Origin: Neisseriaceae bacterium
GTDB lineage: Bacteria; Pseudomonadota; Gammaproteobacteria; Burkholderiales; Neisseriaceae
NCBI GenBank assembly: GCA_030151665.1
Contig: JASLDB010000055.1
Coordinates: 1-5,660 of the forward strand
DNA length: 5,660 bases
Reading direction: 5' to 3'
In this document: positions 1-4,909 of the stretch, one piece after another
Layout: every line of letters starts with the position of its first letter
Position numbering within the stretch: position 1 is the stretch's first letter
Notes under the pieces: model-generated
Databases searched by the model: none
The model's input: only the letters and a program-made list of their open reading frames with translations
Told to the model about the DNA's origin: nothing
Translations under genes and position numbers: made by a program

Positions 1-686
1 GCCACCACATCACCCGGATTTAAAAGTACCTGAGCACTTAAGTGGATGGCTTGCTGTGTGCCACTGGTGATTAAAATTTGCTCTGCCTGACACTTCAAGC
101 CACGTGTACTTTGAATGTATTGGCAAATGGTTTGGCGCAAAGGTAAGCTACCTGACACATCATTGTTGGCGATTAATGAATGGTGTTGTTGCCGCCAAAC
201 TCTGCCCAAGACCCGACCCCAAGCTTTGTGCGGAAAAATATCCACACAACCGACACCCACAGCAAAAAGTTGATTGGGTGTGGCAGATGCTTGTTTATTA
301 GATGGTGTCCAAATGTTTTTCATGGCATCCATGCGATTGCTTAATGCCGAGATAACCACTTTTTGGGGTTCATTGCTGGTATTGCTCGATTGTGCCAACA
401 ATAAATCATCAGGGATATGGGGGTGGATATAAGTACCAGAGCCTGGTTTGGTGTACAAATAACCTTCGTCTAGTAAACGCTCCAAGCCTGATAACACTGT
501 ATTGCGCGAAACAGCCATGCTTTGTGATAAATGCCGACTTGATGGCAATTTCATGTTGGCTTGCAGATGCCCAGACAAAATGGCAGCACGGATCGCATCA
601 TAGACACTGTCTTTTAGTAGACCTTGCTGCAATTGCAACTCAGGAAAAGTGGCTTTGGAGATGGTGTTTTGTTTTGATTTTTTCAA
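1..686 (-). CDS. MocR-family transcriptional regulator (GntR winged helix fused to a type I aminotransferase-like domain), partial
   Basis: This is the first 228 codons of a gene whose 3' end lies outside the left edge. A GntR-type winged helix-turn-helix covers residues about 22-87, with KLPSSRHLSQ (46-55), VSRNTV (59-64) and the wing motif GYLYTKPGSGTYI (75-87). After a linker of about 50 residues the fold-type I aminotransferase domain begins, with FPHKAWGRVL (151-160), a GSLPLR segment (179-184) and ITSGTQQAI (206-214) leading to NPGDVV. This order is typical of MocR proteins such as PdxR and GabR, usually 450-500 residues long. In that family PLP or its aldimine controls DNA binding, and the PLP lysine would lie in the missing part. 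The start is TTG at 686: an in-frame TGA lies eight codons upstream, no ATG comes early enough to keep the helix-turn-helix, and GGAG sits 8 nt before the TTG. The gene diverges from a GNAT acetyltransferase, its likely target. The exact subfamily and effector cannot be told. Confidence 0.93.
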   Translation of the reverse strand, partial: MKKSKQNTISKATFPELQLQQGLLKDSVYDAIRAAILSGHLQANMKLPSSRHLSQSMAVSRNTVLSGLERLLDEGYLYTKPGSGTYIHPHIPDDLLLAQSSNTSNEPQKVVISALSNRMDAMKNIWTPSNKQASATPNQLFAVGVGCVDIFPHKAWGRVLGRVWRQQHHSLIANNDVSGSLPLRQTICQYIQSTRGLKCQAEQILITSGTQQAIHLSAQVLLNPGDVV

Positions 687-706
687 TAAAGTGGCTCCAT
701 AAAAAA

Positions 707-735
707 TTCATAAACTGTATCTTATGTAGTACCAA
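707..735 (-). promoter_or_regulatory. Candidate sigma70 promoter of the MocR regulator gene
   Basis: Read on the minus strand, TTGGTA (735-730) and TATGAA (712-707) are separated by 17 nt. Transcription would start near position 700, giving a very short leader that still includes the GGAG ribosome binding site at 699-696. The -35 box lies between the two CTTATG copies of the divergent region, which would suit autoregulation. This is read by eye against the consensus only. Confidence 0.4.
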
Positions 736-753
736 AATTGCCCTTATGATACA
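716..753. promoter_or_regulatory. Candidate operator region: repeated CTTATG inside a TGTATC/GATACA inverted pair
   Basis: CTTATG occurs at 721-726 and again at 743-748 in the same orientation, 22 bp apart, which is about two helical turns. The outer hexamers TGTATC (716-721) and GATACA (748-753) are exact reverse complements. The repeats lie between the divergent MocR and GNAT genes and overlap the candidate -10 and -35 boxes of the acetyltransferase promoter. MocR regulators such as GabR and PdxR are known to bind paired direct repeats in divergent intergenic regions, so an operator reading is reasonable, but it is inferred from position and symmetry. Confidence 0.45.
722..750 (+). promoter_or_regulatory. 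Candidate sigma70 promoter of the GNAT acetyltransferase gene
   Basis: TATGAT (745-750) is a good -10 box, differing from TATAAT at one position. It has a weak -35 partner, TTATGT (722-727), at 17-nt spacing. A poor -35 next to a good -10 is common where an activator helps polymerase, and both boxes lie on the CTTATG repeats. The predicted leader of about 33 nt ends in an AGG ribosome binding site (778-780), nine bases before the ATG. Confidence 0.4.
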
Positions 754-789
754 CCCATCTCATCAACCAGATAGCACAGGATTTTTCAC

Positions 790-1236
790 ATGACTGATTT
801 AACATTGACATTTGCGCAAGCAGACGATTTTCAACAATGGTTGCCACATTGGTTGGCTTATCAAACTTTTTACAAAGTACAGTTGCCAGAAGAGGTTACG
901 CACACAACTTGGGAAAGATTTTTAGACCCCATGGTGCCAGTACATTGCTTAATGGCTAAAAACGGTGACAAGGTGGTGGGATTTGCACACTTTGTTTTCC
1001 ACCACACCACTTGGTCACGTCAAGCTTCTTGTTATTTGGAAGATTTGTTTGTTGATTCGACAAGTCGCGGTCAACAGGTTGGCAAGCGTTTAATTGAGCG
1101 CTTACACGAAGAAGCACGAAAAATGAATTGTGAGAAAGTGTATTGGCACACCCAAAATCATAATCATACCGCACAACGCTTATACAATTGGATAGCCGAA
1201 CAAACAGAAATGATTCAATATCGCATGGATATCTAA
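790..1236 (+). CDS. GNAT-family N-acetyltransferase
   Basis: This 148-residue protein is a single-domain GNAT acetyltransferase, a family that moves an acetyl group from acetyl-CoA to an amine or other acceptor. The visible core is KVVGFAHFVFH (61-71, strands 2-3), CYLEDLFVD (81-89, strand 4), and the acetyl-CoA pyrophosphate loop RGQQVGKRLI (93-102), which fits the R/Q-x-x-G-x-G/A motif A with G94 and G98. A long helix follows, then WHTQNHNHTAQRLYNW (119-134), where the N-x-x-A-x-x-L-Y pattern is typical of motif B. The length is normal for the family. The ATG at 790 has AGG at 778-780. The gene stands alone, ends in a strong terminator, and diverges from the MocR regulator, so it probably acetylates an amine or amino acid sensed by that regulator. 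The substrate cannot be read from sequence. Confidence 0.92.
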   Translation: MTDLTLTFAQADDFQQWLPHWLAYQTFYKVQLPEEVTHTTWERFLDPMVPVHCLMAKNGDKVVGFAHFVFHHTTWSRQASCYLEDLFVDSTSRGQQVGKRLIERLHEEARKMNCEKVYWHTQNHNHTAQRLYNWIAEQTEMIQYRMDI

Positions 1237-1260
1237 AAAGTTTCTTCTAGTTGTTTTTTA

Positions 1261-1294
1261 CCCTTGCCCAATCAGATGGGTAAGGGATTTTTTT
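1261..1294 (+). terminator. Intrinsic terminator of the GNAT gene
   Basis: Arms CCCTTGCCCA (1261-1270) and TGGGTAAGGG (1277-1286) form a 10-bp stem with one internal G-U pair and a six-base loop, followed by one A and seven T (1288-1294). It begins 24 bp after the acetyltransferase stop codon. The opposite strand lacks a matching T tract, so it should act mainly on plus-strand transcripts. Confidence 0.9.
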
Positions 1295-1355
1295 GTGTCA
1301 TGCGACTTGGTCTATCTGGGCGCTTGAAAACTAACAAAAATATTCAGTCGTTTGG

Positions 1356-1475
1356 TTAAGCATTTTCTACGTTGATACTGGATTCTTTGTTAAGAATAAA
1401 CATGCCTAACAAAAATAGCAGTAGCGTGATGGCGCCAACTGCTATTTTGTCAGTTAATCTGATTGCTTAATTCAT
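1356..1475 (-). pseudogene. Possible small membrane-protein gene behind the lipoprotein, with a stop at codon 3
   Basis: In the same frame as the lipoprotein, six bases after its stop codon, an ATG (1475-1473) is followed by AAT and then TAA (1469-1467). The frame then stays open for 36 sense codons to a TAA at 1358-1356. The encoded segment has a hydrophobic run, GAITLLLFLLGMFIL, behind a basic stretch and before a polar tail (NKESSINVENA), which looks like a one-helix membrane protein. No ribosome binding site precedes the ATG and no other good start exists. A long hairpin (1412-1448) falls inside the frame, so this may simply be terminator DNA that happens to read as hydrophobic. Confidence 0.2.
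1412..1448 (-). terminator. Hairpin after the lipoprotein gene, probable terminator
   Basis: Exact inverted arms AAAATAGCAGT (1412-1422) and ACTGCTATTTT (1438-1448) enclose a 15-nt loop containing the palindrome TGGCGCCA. Read on the minus strand the stem ends in a run of five T, so it can end the lipoprotein transcript about 35 bp past its stop codon. On the plus strand it ends in four T and could back up the upstream terminator. The stem is long but AT-rich. Confidence 0.6.
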
Positions 1476-1481
1476 TTAAGA

Positions 1482-2057
1482 CTAAGCATTGGGATTTTTG
1501 TTTTGGTTGTAAAAATTGGTACCACACATTTTTTTGATAAAGTCACGATCAACAGTGGCCAAAGAAACGGGTTTGTCTTTTGCGACATAAATAAACGCTT
1601 GGGTTTCATTGCCATCAGCATCGGGTGCCGTCGCTCTACCATTTTCCCAACGGGTAACATCATAATTAACGCAATAACCAATGGTTGCTGCTGATTTGTC
1701 TTTTACCACCAAAGCGGTATTGTATTTAAAACGATAGTTTTTATTTGCTTTATCAAGTTCTTTTTCAAGGTTTTTTTCTGAAGCAAATGGGCGTGATAAA
1801 CGATCAACTGCTCTGGCGTATTCTGCATCCATGCGATTGGAAATGTATTGAATATCTGACGTGCTCGCTGCACTGTAACTGACGCCTTGTTGCGTTTTTT
1901 GGTTACTGTAGGCTTCCCACTCTTCAGATTCTTGTACAAATGGCATTGCTTTGGAGACCAGGTTAGCCAATTTGCTCATCCCGCTTTCGTTGGTTGTGCC
2001 GCAACCAGATGCCAATAATGTTGTTAGTAATGCAATGGATAGGATACGTTTTTTCAT
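1482..2057 (-). CDS. Uncharacterised outer-envelope lipoprotein
   Basis: This 191-residue protein starts with a classic lipoprotein signal: basic MKKR, a hydrophobic core (residues 5-16) and the lipobox-like ASGC ending at Cys19. It should be cut by signal peptidase II and lipid-anchored. Residue 20 is Gly, not Asp, so under the enterobacterial +2 rule outer-membrane sorting is expected. The mature part is polar, with a helix-prone segment rich in Lys and Glu (about 93-108) and a C-terminal half that looks beta-rich. Only two further cysteines exist, Cys129 and Cys178, which could form a periplasmic disulfide. I recognise no enzyme motif or named family. The start is well supported by AGGAGGA (2067-2061) three bases before the ATG. 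A hairpin downstream probably ends transcription. The gene diverges from a membrane protein gene across a 220-bp region holding a palindrome. Confidence 0.88.
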   Translation of the reverse strand: MKKRILSIALLTTLLASGCGTTNESGMSKLANLVSKAMPFVQESEEWEAYSNQKTQQGVSYSAASTSDIQYISNRMDAEYARAVDRLSRPFASEKNLEKELDKANKNYRFKYNTALVVKDKSAATIGYCVNYDVTRWENGRATAPDADGNETQAFIYVAKDKPVSLATVDRDFIKKMCGTNFYNQNKNPNA

Positions 2058-2086
2058 GCGTCCTCCTGAAAATTAAAATAAAAGGA

Positions 2087-2117
2087 ATATTCTGAGTATT
2101 CGCTCAGTCAAGAATAT
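2087..2117. repeat. Imperfect inverted repeat in the lipoprotein leader or promoter
   Basis: CTGAG (2092-2096) and CTCAG (2103-2107) form a 5-bp stem with a six-base loop, and ATATTC (2087-2092) pairs with GAATAT (2112-2117) further out, with unpaired bases between. It lies 30-60 bp upstream of the lipoprotein start, where a minus-strand TTGACT (2111-2106) could be a -35 box with only a weak -10 partner. It could be a regulator site or an mRNA leader hairpin; nothing visible decides between them. Confidence 0.3.
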
Positions 2118-2131
2118 ACCATTGTAATGGT
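2118..2131. promoter_or_regulatory. Palindromic candidate operator between the lipoprotein and membrane-protein genes
   Basis: ACCATT-GT-AATGGT is a perfect 6+6 inverted repeat around a 2-bp centre, the size and symmetry expected for a dimeric repressor or activator. It lies 61 bp upstream of the lipoprotein ATG and only 4 bp before the candidate -35 box (2136-2141) of the membrane-protein gene, so one bound protein could affect both divergent genes. No regulator gene adjoins it, and I do not recognise the motif as a known site. Confidence 0.4.
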
Positions 2132-2135
2132 TAAA

Positions 2136-2164
2136 TTGACTATCAAATAGCATTGATTTATTTT
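2136..2164 (+). promoter_or_regulatory. Candidate sigma70 promoter of the membrane-protein gene
   Basis: TTGACT (2136-2141, five of six consensus bases) and TATTTT (2159-2164, four of six) are 17 nt apart. This predicts a leader of about 107 nt, which includes a short hairpin TGGCG-gtag-CGCCA (2207-2220). A further TATAGT (2173-2178) is a better -10 hexamer but lacks a correctly spaced -35. Confidence 0.4.
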
Positions 2165-2277
2165 ATAGGCAGTATAGTCATTGTCATCAATATGGGGCAC
2201 GAATCTTGGCGGTAGCGCCATGTTATGGTGGATGTGATGATTTTTGGAATAAATGTTTTTTGTTATGAGGGAGGGGA

Positions 2278-2814
2278 ATGGAAGATTTTTTATTTGGCAT
2301 CAAACAATATGGTATTTCTGTGCTGTATACCGCGCTTTATTTTTTGGGAATTCAATTGATTCGCGATGGGCAAGCACTTATTGAATCAAGCTCATTATCA
2401 ACTATCTTAGCGGTGATTGTTTATATTGTGTTTTGGTTTATTTGGGAAAAGTCTTTTTATCGGCAAGTCACTCGGTTTTATCAGTGTGATTTTCAGTTTG
2501 TTCTGGCTTCATCTTCTTCGGGCAGTTATGGGTGGCTGCAATCTCAGAAGATGATGGTGTTTAGCCAAAAATATTTTTATCGATTGTGGCTAGTGTTACC
2601 GATTGTTGCGGGCTTATTGTATGTTACCGAAAAGTTACCATTTGAAATAGATTGGTCTCAGGATACCTTTATCGCCATGTTATTTTGGGCTGCTTATGTT
2701 TGTGGTTTTTTATTTCAGTATGCACTTATTCGAATCAATGTATTAACACCTAATAAGCCTGTTTTGAAAAAGAAATACACCAAAAAATCCAACAAGAAAA
2801 AAAAGAAACGGTAA
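2278..2814 (+). CDS. Uncharacterised four-helix membrane protein with a lysine-rich tail
   Basis: This 178-residue protein has four likely membrane helices, at about residues 11-28, 41-57, 102-117 and 130-151. The loop between helices 2 and 3 (58-101) is long and polar, with several basic and aromatic residues and a serine run (78-83). The C-terminal tail (160-178) is extremely basic, with 11 Lys and one Arg in 19 residues. Under the positive-inside rule, that tail and the 58-101 loop should both be cytoplasmic. The tail might bind acidic lipid, RNA or ribosomes, but that is speculation. I recognise no named family or catalytic motif. The ATG at 2278 follows a very purine-rich ribosome binding site (GAGGGAGGGG, 2267-2276). 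Eight A in a row (2797-2804) inside the tail could allow slippage, changing only the last few residues. No clear terminator follows. Confidence 0.85.
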   Translation: MEDFLFGIKQYGISVLYTALYFLGIQLIRDGQALIESSSLSTILAVIVYIVFWFIWEKSFYRQVTRFYQCDFQFVLASSSSGSYGWLQSQKMMVFSQKYFYRLWLVLPIVAGLLYVTEKLPFEIDWSQDTFIAMLFWAAYVCGFLFQYALIRINVLTPNKPVLKKKYTKKSNKKKKKR

Positions 2815-3172
2815 GCAAGTATGAGGAATGTGGATGAGATGTTATGTTGTGATAAATATGGCTGATGTGTCTATTGGGATGAAAAAGCACCTCAATCCAT
2901 TGTGTTTATTTTCAAGTATGCGCTTGGGTAGCTTGGTATATTGTTTTTTTGTTAATGATTATTTCGGACAGTCCATCAAGATGCTCATTAAGCCAGAAAC
3001 CTTGTATTTAGACTAGAATGAATAGTATTTGAATGCTGTGGATGGCAAGACATATGGTGTTGGTGTATCACGGTTGATTATTGTGCGAAAAATTGTCCGT
3101 TTATACTTGTATGGGGTTAAGATAACATTCATATGCAATCAGATATTTGCCTATTTTTTAAACGATAAAATG

Positions 3173-3201
3173 TTGCTAGGGTAAATCTTCTCGGGTATTG
3201 T
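3173..3201 (+). promoter_or_regulatory. Weak candidate promoter of the aldehyde dehydrogenase gene
   Basis: TTGCTA (3173-3178) and TATTGT (3196-3201), each four of six to consensus, are 17 nt apart and would give a leader of about 110 nt. TAAAAT (3166-3171) is a better -10 hexamer but has no good -35. The true promoter could be either of these, or one that needs an activator. Confidence 0.25.
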
Positions 3202-3305
3202 ATCCATAAATAATGACTGCCATTTGGGATTTTGAATGACCTTAAAATCTGGGTGAGTAAGTCAGCAAATCATCAAATGATAGACGATGCAATACGACAA
3301 TGTAC

Positions 3306-3312
3306 AAAGGAG
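3306..3312 (+). promoter_or_regulatory. Ribosome binding site that fixes the aldehyde dehydrogenase start
   Basis: AAAGGAG lies six bases before ATG 3319, a near-ideal Shine-Dalgarno arrangement. The upstream in-frame TTG at 3232 has no purine-rich motif before it, and aldehyde dehydrogenases of this type begin only a few residues before the FYINGQWV segment. This decides the start in favour of 3319. Confidence 0.85.
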
Positions 3313-3318
3313 AAGTGC

Positions 3319-4764
3319 ATGACACAATTAGTAGATTACCGCCAATTTTATATCAATGGACAATGGGTTAACCCAGCAAAAAAAAATGATTATGCTGTGA
3401 TTGACCCTTCAACAGAAAAAGCCGTTGCTGTTATTTCGATTGGTGACCAAGCCGATACGGATGCTGCTGTGGCCGCTGCAAAAGCTGCTTTTTCGACATG
3501 GTCGAAACTCACGCCAAATAAGCGTTTGGCTTATGTGGAAAAAATATTGGCAGTGTACCAAAAACGGGCTAATGACATGGCACAGGCAATTAGTACCGAG
3601 ATGGGTGCACCTTTGGATTTTTCATTGTCAGATCAAGTCGGTTGTGGGGTGTTTCATATTGAAACCTTTATTGATGCTTTTAAAAATTTTGAATTCATTC
3701 GCCCTTTAAATGATAAATCACCTGATACCATGGTTTCATGGGAGCCAGTTGGTGTAGTGGCCGCCATTACGCCATGGAATTGGCCGATGAATCAAGTTAC
3801 ATTGAAAGTGATTCCTGCGTTGTTAGCAGGCAATACTGTGGTGTTAAAACCTTCAGAAATTGCTCCTTTGTCTTCTATTGTGTGGACCGAGATTTTGCAT
3901 GAGGCAGGTTTGCCTGCTGGTGTATTCAATATGGTTCATGGTGATGGTGTGGGCGTGGGAACACAATTGTCTGTGCACCCTGATGTTGAAATGGTGTCAT
4001 TTACAGGCTCTACGCGTGCGGGTATTGCAATTACCAAGGCTGCTGCTGATACCGTGAAAAAAGTGGTATTGGAATTGGGTGGTAAGGGTGCTAATTTGGT
4101 GTTTGCAGATGCAGATGATGATGCTGTCGCAAGGGGGGTTCGCCATTGTATGGAAAACACTGGGCAGTCTTGTAATGCACCCACTCGCATGTTGGTTGAA
4201 CGAGCTTATTATGATAAAGCGGTTGCCATTGCCAAAGAAGTGGCAGATTCAACAATGGTCAATACAGCACACCAATCAGGGCAACACATCGGCCCTGTGA
4301 TTTCAAAAGTACAATGGGATAAAATTCAAGGCATGATTCAAGCAGGGATAGATGAAGGTGCGCGCTTGGTGTCTGGTGGCGTGGGCTTGCCTGATGGTTT
4401 GCATGAAGGGTATTTTGTCAAGCCAACGGTTTTTGCTGACGTCAATAATGAGATGACCGTGGCCAGCCAAGAAATTTTTGGCCCTGTATTGGCGATTATC
4501 CCATTTGATACAGAAGAGGAAGCGGTGGCAATTGCCAATGATACCATTTATGGTTTGACCAATTACGTCCAAACCACAAATACGGAACGCCGTCGCCGTT
4601 TATCGCGTCAATTGCAAGCTGGTATGGTGGAGATGAATGGCAAAAGCCGTGCTGCTGGCAGCGCATTTGGTGGTGTAAAAGCATCAGGCCGTGCACGAGA
4701 AGGCGGTGTATGGGGCTTGGAGGAGTTTATGGACAGTAAATTTATTTCTGGTTGGGCAGAATAA
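3319..4764 (+). CDS. NAD(P)-dependent aldehyde dehydrogenase
   Basis: This 481-residue protein oxidises an aldehyde to the carboxylic acid with NAD(P)+ in the cytoplasm. The family signatures are in order: TPWNWP (151-156, with the oxyanion Asn154), KPSE (177-180, cofactor-binding Lys177), FTGST (228-232, Rossmann loop), LELGGK (251-256, general base Glu252), GQSCN (282-286, catalytic Cys285) and EIFGPV (385-390, ribose-binding Glu385). The length is normal and no key residue is missing. From memory it resembles the CddD/SSP0762-like group (6-oxolauric acid dehydrogenase type), so the substrate may be a medium-chain or aromatic aldehyde, but this is uncertain. I chose ATG 3319 because AAAGGAG (3306-3312) sits six bases before it. 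The frame is open back to a TGA at 3214, but a TTG start at 3232 would add 29 unsupported residues. Nine A in a row (3378-3386) fall at codons 20-23. A strong terminator follows. Confidence 0.95.
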   Translation: MTQLVDYRQFYINGQWVNPAKKNDYAVIDPSTEKAVAVISIGDQADTDAAVAAAKAAFSTWSKLTPNKRLAYVEKILAVYQKRANDMAQAISTEMGAPLDFSLSDQVGCGVFHIETFIDAFKNFEFIRPLNDKSPDTMVSWEPVGVVAAITPWNWPMNQVTLKVIPALLAGNTVVLKPSEIAPLSSIVWTEILHEAGLPAGVFNMVHGDGVGVGTQLSVHPDVEMVSFTGSTRAGIAITKAAADTVKKVVLELGGKGANLVFADADDDAVARGVRHCMENTGQSCNAPTRMLVERAYYDKAVAIAKEVADSTMVNTAHQSGQHIGPVISKVQWDKIQGMIQAGIDEGARLVSGGVGLPDGLHEGYFVKPTVFADVNNEMTVASQEIFGPVLAIIPFDTEEEAVAIANDTIYGLTNYVQTTNTERRRRLSRQLQAGMVEMNGKSRAAGSAFGGVKASGRAREGGVWGLEEFMDSKFISGWAE

Positions 4765-4791
4765 GCATCAACACAATGGGAATCCAATCAG

Positions 4792-4817
4792 AAAAAGGCG
4801 CAATAGCGCCTTTTTTT
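4792..4817 (+). terminator. Intrinsic terminator of the aldehyde dehydrogenase gene, likely bidirectional
   Basis: GGCGC (4797-4801) and GCGCC (4806-4810) form a GC-only stem with an AATA loop, preceded by five A (4792-4796) and followed by seven T (4811-4817). The A and T tracts extend the stem, so it can act on both strands. That suits its place between the converging aldehyde dehydrogenase and rtcB genes. Confidence 0.92.
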
Positions 4818-4866
4818 GTTGTGAAAAAAAGATGGTTTTGTGGAATGAATCAATCAGGAGAATGTT

Positions 4867-4889
4867 AAAAACCACGTTTTAATGTGGTT
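4867..4889 (-). terminator. Candidate terminator of rtcB
   Basis: Read on the minus strand, AACCAC (4889-4884) and GTGGTT (4875-4870) form a 6-bp stem with an eight-base loop, ending in five T. It lies about 20 bp after the rtcB stop codon. The stem is short, so termination may rely also on the stronger hairpin at 4792-4817. Confidence 0.55.
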
Positions 4890-4909
4890 AGAATATAAAT
4901 TTTAATTCA

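Larger units (their letters stand above)
2815..3318. other. 504-bp stretch without a convincing gene
   Basis: No frame here has both a good ribosome binding site and protein-like content throughout. A 62-codon frame at 2828-3016 exists but is rich in Cys and Met and has no family signature. Two other frames hold short hydrophobic pieces that read like broken coding sequence (see findings). The right part, from about 3120, is AT-rich and should hold the aldehyde dehydrogenase promoter. I see no tRNA, terminator or riboswitch-like fold that I would defend. Confidence 0.6.

Noticed and set aside
392..793. 133-codon plus-strand frame
   Set aside because: It lies antisense to the MocR coding sequence, has no ribosome binding site and gives a Trp/Cys/His-rich product with no family signature; the minus-strand reading gives clear MocR motifs.
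1386..1413. TTTGTTA/TAACAAA inverted repeat
   Set aside because: These are AT-rich 7-bp arms with a 14-nt loop that partly overlap the stronger hairpin at 1412-1448; probably chance.
2828..3016. 62-codon plus-strand frame behind the membrane protein gene
   Set aside because: There is only a weak ribosome binding site (for an internal ATG), unusual composition and no recognisable domain. I kept the region as possible decayed sequence instead.
1..4764. A GabR-like circuit in which the MocR protein controls the aldehyde dehydrogenase
   Set aside because: The two genes are 2.6 kb apart with three unrelated genes and terminators between them, and the CTTATG/TGTATC arrangement was not seen upstream of the dehydrogenase.
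4858..4881. Tiny frame ATG 4863 (5 codons) after an AGGAG
   Set aside because: The AGGAG is too close to the ATG and the peptide would be only five residues; the DNA is better explained as part of a terminator hairpin.
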